Source of the DNA: Lachnospiraceae bacterium
Lineage (GTDB): Bacteria > Bacillota > Clostridia > Lachnospirales > Lachnospiraceae
Assembly (NCBI GenBank): GCA_900759225.1
Contig: CAAEUM010000013.1
Coordinates: forward strand, 1 to 11,181
Length of the DNA: 11,181 bases
Reading direction: 5' to 3'
Part shown: piece by piece, positions 7,299 to 11,181 of the stretch
Layout of the letters: every line of letters begins with the position of its first letter
Position numbering within the stretch: position 1 is the stretch's first letter
Made by a program: the position numbers and the translations under genes
The notes under the pieces: model-generated
Seen by the model: the letters and a program-made list of their open reading frames with translations, nothing else
Told to the model about the DNA's origin: nothing
Databases searched by the model: none

Positions 7299-7853
7299 AT
7301 GGGAAAGATTAAAGTGACAGCCTGTGATATTGAGGGGCTTTGTGTGATTGAACCGACTGTATTTAAGGATGAGAGGGGTTACTTTGTGGAGACTTACAAT
7401 CAGAATGATTTTAAGGAAGCCGGACTTGACATGGTCTTTGTTCAGGACAACCAGTCCATGTCTGTGAGAGGTGTTTTAAGAGGCCTTCATTATCAGAAGC
7501 AGTATCCTCAGGGAAAGCTTGTGCGTGCCATCCGGGGGACTGTATTTGATGTGGCAGTAGATCTGAGGACCAGCTCCAAAACCTATGGAAAGTGGTTCGG
7601 TGTGCTTTTGTCAGCAGAAAACAAGAAGCAGTTTTATATCCCGGAGGGCTTTGCCCATGGCTTTTTAGTTCTGTCTGAAGAGGCAGAGTTTGCTTATAAA
7701 TGTACAGACTTCTATCATCCGGGAGACGAGGGCGGCCTGGCATGGAACGACCCGGAAATTGGTGTTGAGTGGCCGATCGAGCCGGATATGGAGCTGATCA
7801 TTTCCGAGAAAGATAAGAAGTGGGGCGGCTTTAAGGATACCTTTAAGTTCTGA
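7299..7853 (+). CDS. rfbC: dTDP-4-dehydrorhamnose 3,5-epimerase (RmlC)
   Basis: The 184-residue cupin enzyme catalyses the third step of dTDP-L-rhamnose synthesis, epimerising dTDP-4-keto-6-deoxyglucose at C3 and C5. DERGYF (24-29), VQDNQSMS (48-55), RGLHYQ (61-66), GTVFDVAVDLR (80-90) and IPEGFAHGF (114-122) are all RmlC signatures. His64 is the expected catalytic base with Asp172 as its partner, and Tyr133 is the expected acid, placed by spacing from the Salmonella enzyme. Length matches the usual 180-190 residues. AAAAGGAGAG precedes the ATG. The rmlA, rmlB and rmlD partners are not in the window, so the pathway must be completed elsewhere or beyond the ABC ATPase. The permease gene follows after 26 bases. 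Confidence 0.95.
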   Translation: MGKIKVTACDIEGLCVIEPTVFKDERGYFVETYNQNDFKEAGLDMVFVQDNQSMSVRGVLRGLHYQKQYPQGKLVRAIRGTVFDVAVDLRTSSKTYGKWFGVLLSAENKKQFYIPEGFAHGFLVLSEEAEFAYKCTDFYHPGDEGGLAWNDPEIGVEWPIEPDMELIISEKDKKWGGFKDTFKF

Positions 7854-7879
7854 TCGCCGGTTGGAAAGGATATTGATTT

Positions 7880-8695
7880 ATGAAATATGTACTGTCTTTG
7901 GGGCGGGAGATCGTAAAAAAGCGCAGGCTTATCTGGGAGCTGGGAAAATCTGATTTTAAAAAGCGGTTTGTGGGCTCTTACTTCGGCATTGTGTGGATGT
8001 TTATCCAGCCCATTGTTACAGTGGCGATCTATGCCTTTATCTTTGGCGAGGCAGGCTTTAAATCGCCGCCGCCTGTGCCGGGGGCGTCCTATGTGGCCTG
8101 GCTTGTGCCGGGAATCGTTCCCTGGTTCTTTTACAGCGAGGCATTAAATGCAGTGACTAACTGCCTGCAGGAATACCATTATCTTGTTAAAAAGGTAGTG
8201 TTTCAGGTGGAGATCCTGCCCCTGATCAAATTGATCTCCTGTCTTATGGTCCATGGCTTTTTCGTTTTGATCATGATCGCCATGTATCTTGTGACTGGAA
8301 GGGCGCCTATGGCAACCTGGATCCAGATCCTCTACTATACCTTTGCAGCCTTTATGTTGGCTCTGGGGATTGGGTTTTTTACCAGTGCAGTCAATGTGTT
8401 TTTTAAGGATATGGCCCAGATCGTGTCCATCTGCCTGCAGTTTGGGATCTGGATGACCCCCATTATGTATGACGAGCTGATGTTTACGGCAGATAAGCCA
8501 TGGCTTGGGACACTGTTTAAGCTAAATCCCTTTTATTACATTGTGGCAGGCTACAGGGACAGTATGCTGACCGGGAACTGGTTCTGGGAGCGTCCTACGC
8601 TGACCCTTTATTATTGGGGTGTTACGATCATGATCCTGCTTTTGGGCCTTAAAATGTTTAAGCGCCTTCGTCCGCATTTTTCAGATGTGCTTTAA
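7880..8695 (+). CDS. Polysaccharide ABC exporter permease (Wzm/RgpC/TagG-like)
   Basis: The 271-residue ABC-2 type permease has six hydrophobic segments (about 33-56, 72-90, 115-138, 147-172, 180-197 and 240-258). The N-terminal amphipathic region leads into FKKRFVGSYFGIVWMFIQP (26-44), the entry motif of polysaccharide and teichoic acid exporters. VNVFFKDMAQIV (171-182), WMTPIMY (191-197) and LNPFYYIVAGYRD (215-227) are further conserved elements. With its ATPase it would move a complete lipid-linked glycan to the outer face of the membrane. The ATPase normally follows directly, but here it lies about 2.4 kb downstream at 11061, beyond four unrelated genes. GGAAAGGA lies upstream of the ATG. 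Cotranscription with rmlC is likely. Confidence 0.9.
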   Translation: MKYVLSLGREIVKKRRLIWELGKSDFKKRFVGSYFGIVWMFIQPIVTVAIYAFIFGEAGFKSPPPVPGASYVAWLVPGIVPWFFYSEALNAVTNCLQEYHYLVKKVVFQVEILPLIKLISCLMVHGFFVLIMIAMYLVTGRAPMATWIQILYYTFAAFMLALGIGFFTSAVNVFFKDMAQIVSICLQFGIWMTPIMYDELMFTADKPWLGTLFKLNPFYYIVAGYRDSMLTGNWFWERPTLTLYYWGVTIMILLLGLKMFKRLRPHFSDVL

Positions 8696-8742
8696 ATATT
8701 TTTTGCTTCTGCCCGGGCTTTTCGGGAAGAGAGGGATGTTGG

Positions 8743-9339
8743 ATGGAAACAGCTAGGATAAAATGGATCAGCGGGGATCTGCAGGGAGAGTTGCTGGTAG
8801 AAGTGGTTTATTCTGCCCGGAAAACCATGGGGCTTGAGATAAAGGCAGACGGCGCTGTGATTGCCCGGATGCCCGCAGGAACTCCGGATCCTGCTGCTTT
8901 AAGGTTTTTAAAGCAGCATCAGCAATGGATCGTAAGAAAATGGATGGAAGTGGAGAGACGGCAGGAGGAGCGCCAGCAGCGGCCCCTGCCGGATTATATA
9001 ACTGATCCGGAAAAAAAGAAATTATACCGCAGCCAGGCAAGGGAAGTGATCAGCCGCCGGGCTGCTTATTTTGCGCCTCTTATGGGAGTCTCCTATAACC
9101 GGATCGCCATTAAGGAGACGAAAACCCGGTGGGGAAGCTGCAGCGCAAAGGGAAATTTAAACTTTCACTGGAAGCTGATCCTTATGCCGGCAAAGATCCT
9201 TGATTATGTGGTGGTTCACGAGCTGGCCCACTTAAAGGAAATGAATCATTCGCCCCGTTTCTGGGCTCAGGTAGAAAAAATGCTGCCTGATTACAGGCAG
9301 CGCAGAAAGTGGCTTAAGGAGCATGGGGCAGAGGTGTAA
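8743..9339 (+). CDS. YgjP/WrpA-like metal-dependent hydrolase (DUF45, M48-related)
   Basis: The 198-residue cytoplasmic protein of the DUF45 family has a zincin fold. The zinc site is HELAH (159-163), with a third ligand at His169 in the motif HLKEMNHSPRFW (163-174). The signature TRWGSCSAKGNLNFHWKL (128-145) is also clear, and the N-terminal half is the usual beta-rich region (about 18-45) with the lead-in helix. E. coli YgjP is the best-known relative; its substrate is not established. GAGAGGGA precedes the ATG. It follows the ABC permease by 47 bases with no obvious promoter or terminator between, so read-through from the polysaccharide genes is likely. It converges with the chromate transporter operon, with 14 bases between the two stop codons. 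A role in glycan assembly is not supported by the sequence. Confidence 0.88.
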   Translation: METARIKWISGDLQGELLVEVVYSARKTMGLEIKADGAVIARMPAGTPDPAALRFLKQHQQWIVRKWMEVERRQEERQQRPLPDYITDPEKKKLYRSQAREVISRRAAYFAPLMGVSYNRIAIKETKTRWGSCSAKGNLNFHWKLILMPAKILDYVVVHELAHLKEMNHSPRFWAQVEKMLPDYRQRRKWLKEHGAEV

Positions 9340-9353
9340 AGGGGATACTGTTT

Positions 9354-9935
9354 TTAAAGGTATTTTAGAAGCAGCTGGAAGAACACCTCCATAAGGCCGG
9401 AAAGAAGCATTACAAGAATAGGGTTCATGTTCCTCTTTTTTAATAAAAATAAGGCAGCTGCAAAAATCAGCACAGAGCGGAGCCGCAAATTTTCAAGCAG
9501 CATGGCTGCACCGTCAAGGCCTTCACTTCCCCAGAAGGCAGTGATCAGGATGCTGGCTCCGGCAGCTGCGATCATGGCAATGACGCCGGGACGAAGGGAG
9601 GACAGCACCTCCTGGAGGATACTTAAATTCCGATAGCGCAGATACAGCTTTGCCAGCAGCGTGACCAGGATGCAGGAGGGAAGGACGCAGCCAAGGGTTG
9701 CAGACAGGGCTCCCAGAGGGCCTGCAATGCGGGTGCCTACAAAGGTGGCAGAATTAATGGCAATGGGGCCGGGAGTCATCTGTGAAATAGTAATTAAATC
9801 TGTAAATTCAGCCTGGGAAAGCCAGGGATGCAGCTCCACTACCTGATTCTGGATCAGGGGCATGGCTGCATAGCCGCCGCCGAAGCTGAAGGCTCCGATC
9901 TGCAGGAAGCTGAAAAAAAGCTGAAGGTAGATCAC
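9354..9935 (-). CDS. Chromate transporter family protein, short CHR, distal partner
   Basis: The 193-residue single-domain CHR protein has about six hydrophobic segments. FSFGGGYAAMPLI (16-28), SQMTPGPIAINSATFVG (51-67) and LPSCIL (85-90) are the family motifs. The frame is open much further upstream (to 10172), but that part overlaps the partner gene and reads as Cys/Arg-rich noise. I set the start at GTG 9935, which has a perfect GAAAGGAGG site six bases before it and overlaps the stop of the upstream gene as GTGA. Paired short CHR proteins are known to act together, the B. subtilis ywrB-ywrA pair being the example. In an anaerobe the true substrate might be chromate, sulfate or another oxyanion; that is open. 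No clear terminator follows the stop. Confidence 0.85.
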   Translation of the reverse strand: MIYLQLFFSFLQIGAFSFGGGYAAMPLIQNQVVELHPWLSQAEFTDLITISQMTPGPIAINSATFVGTRIAGPLGALSATLGCVLPSCILVTLLAKLYLRYRNLSILQEVLSSLRPGVIAMIAAAGASILITAFWGSEGLDGAAMLLENLRLRSVLIFAAALFLLKKRNMNPILVMLLSGLMEVFFQLLLKYL

Positions 9936-10525
9936 AGGGCGCCTCCTTTCCTGCTTCCCCTTGTGCGGATAAGGGCAGAAATTATGCCTAGGGCACCGCA
10001 GGCAAGGATGATCAGCACAACATTGACGCCAAATACGAAGTTGGCCAGGAAGGCAGCGATCAGAACGGCAGCCGAGACCCATTGCCGTTCTGTTACAATG
10101 CCGGAGGCCATTTCCCAGACAACCTGGGTGATCACAGCGCCCACACCGGCCTGCATTCCGTCTAACATCCATCCCACTACCTGGTTGCTGCGGAAGGCGC
10201 TGTAAAAGCAGGCAATGAGGGAGAGAATCAAAAAGGGCGGGATGATCGTGGCAAGCACCCCAATGATCACTCCCGCTATTCCTGCCAGCTTGTAGCCCAG
10301 GACAATGGCTCCGTTTACTGCAATAGGGCCGGGGGAGGATTGGGCAATGGCTACCAGATCCAGCATTTCATCCTCTTCGATCCAGTGGTACTTATCGACA
10401 AAGGTTTTTTTCATTAAGGTGACAATGACATAGCCGCCCCCGAAGGTGAAGGCGCTTAGGGTAAGAGTCGAGAAAAAGAGGCGGGATAAAATCTGCCGCC
10501 TCGTTTTGAAATCATTATTTTCCAT
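9932..10525 (-). CDS. Chromate transporter family protein, short CHR, proximal partner
   Basis: The 197-residue single-domain CHR protein carries FTFGGGYVIVTLM (26-38), AQSSPGPIAVNGAIVLG (61-77) and IPPFLIL (95-101). It is a distinct paralogue of the gene that follows, as expected for the N- and C-type halves of a heteromeric transporter. A TTG at 10543 in the same frame is possible, but AAGGAAA seven bases before the ATG at 10525 favours the later start. The 5' end overlaps the thioredoxin gene by 11 bases. The 3' end shares GTGA with the next gene, so all three genes are coupled. Predicted role is export of an oxyanion across the cytoplasmic membrane; the substrate is not readable from sequence. 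Confidence 0.86.
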   Translation of the reverse strand: MENNDFKTRRQILSRLFFSTLTLSAFTFGGGYVIVTLMKKTFVDKYHWIEEDEMLDLVAIAQSSPGPIAVNGAIVLGYKLAGIAGVIIGVLATIIPPFLILSLIACFYSAFRSNQVVGWMLDGMQAGVGAVITQVVWEMASGIVTERQWVSAAVLIAAFLANFVFGVNVVLIILACGALGIISALIRTRGSRKGGAL

Positions 10526-10832
10526 TTTCAATTTCCTTTTCAAGCTCCTGGGAGGAGATAACGCCTACGGTCTTTGAAATTACCTGACCGCGCTTTATAA
10601 AAAGAAGGGTTGGAACGCTCATGATCTGGAAACGGTTTGCAAGATCCGGTTCCTCGTCAATGTCTACCTTGTAGAAATGTACCTCTGGATGCTGTCCGGC
10701 TGCGCGTTCTACTGCGGGAGCCAGCATTTTACAGGGGCCGCACCAGGTGGCGAAAAAGTCAACGACTACCAGGTCATCACCTGCATTTACTGCCTGATCA
10801 AAATCTGCTTTATTTAAATGTGTAAGTGCCAT
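10515..10832 (-). CDS. trxA: Thioredoxin
   Basis: The 105-residue classical thioredoxin has the active site WCGPC at 30-34 (redox cysteines 31 and 34), inside the usual DFFATWCGPCKMLAP context. The buried Asp equivalent is Asp25, and the cis-proline loop SVPT has Pro74. There is no signal peptide, so it is a cytosolic disulfide reductant. Length is normal for the family. An in-frame ATG at 10871 exists, but AGGAGG at 10845-10840, seven bases before the ATG at 10832, fixes the start. It is the first gene of a leftward operon with two CHR transporters, and the proximal CHR gene overlaps its 3' end. No thioredoxin reductase is nearby. Upstream it carries palindromes that suggest regulation by a CRP/FNR-family protein. 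Confidence 0.95.
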   Translation of the reverse strand: MALTHLNKADFDQAVNAGDDLVVVDFFATWCGPCKMLAPAVERAAGQHPEVHFYKVDIDEEPDLANRFQIMSVPTLLFIKRGQVISKTVGVISSQELEKEIENGK

Positions 10833-10842
10833 ATAAATACCT

Positions 10843-10880
10843 CCTGTTTTGTGATGTCTATAGCATACCACAGAAACAGG
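10843..10880 (-). repeat. Inverted repeat around the thioredoxin promoter -10
   Basis: On the minus strand CCTGTTT-C-TGTG is followed by a 15-base gap and CACAAAACAGG; the arms are perfect except for one extra C. The gap (10854-10868) holds the candidate -10, and the last AGG of the right arm is the first part of the AGGAGG ribosome binding site. If transcription starts near 10855 the left arm would not be in the mRNA, so a DNA operator fits better than an RNA hairpin. Confidence 0.5.
10857..10870 (-). promoter_or_regulatory. Candidate extended -10 for the trx-CHR operon
   Basis: Reading leftward, TGG is followed by TATGCT (10867-10862), and the overlapping TGC is followed by TATAGA (10862-10857). 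Each is a TGn-extended -10 of 4/6. No good -35 box lies 17 bases upstream, which is what an activator-dependent promoter would show. The CRP/FNR-like site is centred 41.5 bases upstream of the start predicted from TATGCT (about 10855). Confidence 0.4.
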
Positions 10881-10888
10881 ATTTCTTA

Positions 10889-10904
10889 TGTGATTTAAAG
10901 CACA
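10889..10904. promoter_or_regulatory. CRP/FNR-like palindromic binding site
   Basis: TGTGATTTAAAGCACA matches TGTGA-N6-TCACA, the recognised CRP/FNR-family consensus, at nine of ten defined bases; seven of eight base pairs are symmetric. It lies between the divergent trx and ABC ATPase genes. Its centre at 10896.5 is about -41.5 relative to the predicted trx transcription start and more than 120 bases from the ATPase promoter. Confidence 0.5.
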
Positions 10905-10987
10905 AAATATAAATTAGAATTGCTAATGAAATTTGTTGTATTTATTAAAAATATAGAAACAGATTACTTACGATATGAGGAAACTTA

Positions 10988-11026
10988 TTGAAGATGGTAT
11001 AAAAATCTGGTATTCTATGCTATACT
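10988..11026 (+). promoter_or_regulatory. Candidate promoters of the ABC exporter ATPase gene
   Basis: TTGAAG (10988-10993) is followed by a 17-base spacer and TATTCT (11011-11016), with TGG before it as an extended -10. A second extended -10, TGC-TATACT (11018-11026, 5/6), sits ten bases further on. Either would start transcription at about 11023-11034, leaving a leader of about 27-38 bases. This gives the ATPase its own promoter, separate from that of the permease. Confidence 0.5.
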
Positions 11027-11060
11027 TACCATCAGCGTACAAACCTATATGGAGATAGAT

Positions 11061-11181
11061 ATGTCAGAAAAAATACATGATACAGAATGCGCGATCGAGG
11101 TTTCAGATGTGACTAAGGTTTACCGGCTTTATGAAAAGCCCATTGACCGTTTAAAGGAATCGATCAGCGTTTCACATAAAA
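11061..11181 (+). CDS. Polysaccharide ABC exporter ATP-binding protein, N-terminal fragment (Wzt/RgpD/TagH-like)
   Basis: The first 40 codons are visible before the window ends. The protein begins MSEKIHDTECAIEVSDVTKV and continues YRLYEKPIDRLKESI. IEVSDVTKVYRLYEKPIDRLKE is the typical first strand of ATPases that pair with polysaccharide and teichoic acid exporters: an aromatic residue in place of the usual A-loop position, and the YxPxDRLKE stretch before the Walker A region. Walker A itself lies beyond the edge. GGAG (11051-11054) is six bases before the ATG. It most likely energises the permease at 7880-8695, although four other genes and a change of strand lie between. Whether a C-terminal glycan-binding domain is present cannot be seen. 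Confidence 0.82.
   Translation, partial: MSEKIHDTECAIEVSDVTKVYRLYEKPIDRLKESISVSHK

Noticed and set aside
8696..8742. GC-rich symmetry (CCCGGGCTTTTCGGG) after the ABC permease as a terminator
   Set aside because: The stem is only four GC pairs with a bulged extension, and no run of T follows on either strand, so it does not qualify as an intrinsic terminator.
9340..9360. Bidirectional terminator between the convergent hydrolase and CHR genes
   Set aside because: Only a four-base stem (ATAC/GTAT) around an A/T-rich loop can be drawn, which is too weak to call.
9936..10172. In-frame N-terminal extension of the distal CHR gene
   Set aside because: The extension is Cys/Arg-rich antiparallel-frame noise over the partner CHR gene; GTG at 9935 has a perfect ribosome binding site and family homology begins there.
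9828..10205. Plus-strand 125-codon reading frame across the CHR genes
   Set aside because: It is antisense to two well-supported genes and shows no domain, membrane pattern or ribosome binding site.

Overview
The window looks like chromosomal DNA of a low-to-mid GC Gram-positive anaerobe, most likely a Clostridia/Lachnospiraceae-type bacterium. The reasons are strong AGGAGG-type ribosome binding sites, sigma-A-like promoters with TGn-extended -10 elements, AT-rich spacers between roughly 50% GC genes, and the gene families present. Genus cannot be fixed from the sequence alone.

Positions 143-8695 hold a rightward cell-surface polysaccharide cluster: a GT8 glycosyltransferase, a rhamnosyltransferase-like GT2, a dolichyl-phosphate-mannose-synthase-like GT2, a Wzx-type multi-membrane-span flippase, a second rhamnosyltransferase-like GT2, a DUF2304 small membrane protein, a DUF2142 polytopic membrane protein, RmlC (dTDP-rhamnose pathway) and the permease of a Wzm/RgpC-type polysaccharide ABC exporter. 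Spacing is tight, with overlaps at 5207 and about 5574. The exceptions are gaps at 2755-2871 and 7203-7298; the second carries a good promoter, so the cluster is probably read from at least two promoters. The likely product is a rhamnose-containing wall glycan. Two export routes are encoded (flippase and ABC exporter), along with a possible lipid-linked sugar decoration module (GT2 plus DUF2304 plus DUF2142).

Positions 8743-9339 encode a YgjP/WrpA-like zinc metallopeptidase-fold protein. It converges with a leftward, translationally coupled operon at 10832-9354: thioredoxin, then two short chromate-transporter-family (CHR) proteins. These genes separate the ABC permease from what appears to be its partner: a Wzt/RgpD/TagH-type ATPase that starts at 11061 and runs off the right edge.

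The 228-base divergent spacer 10833-11060 is rich in regulatory-looking symmetry. It contains a CRP/FNR-like palindrome (10889-10904) centred about 41.5 bases upstream of the predicted thioredoxin transcription start, an inverted repeat around the thioredoxin -10, another 15-base palindrome, and an inverted repeat centred on the ATPase promoter. No RNA genes, CRISPR arrays or insertion sequences were recognised, and no gene-free stretch exceeds 300 bases.
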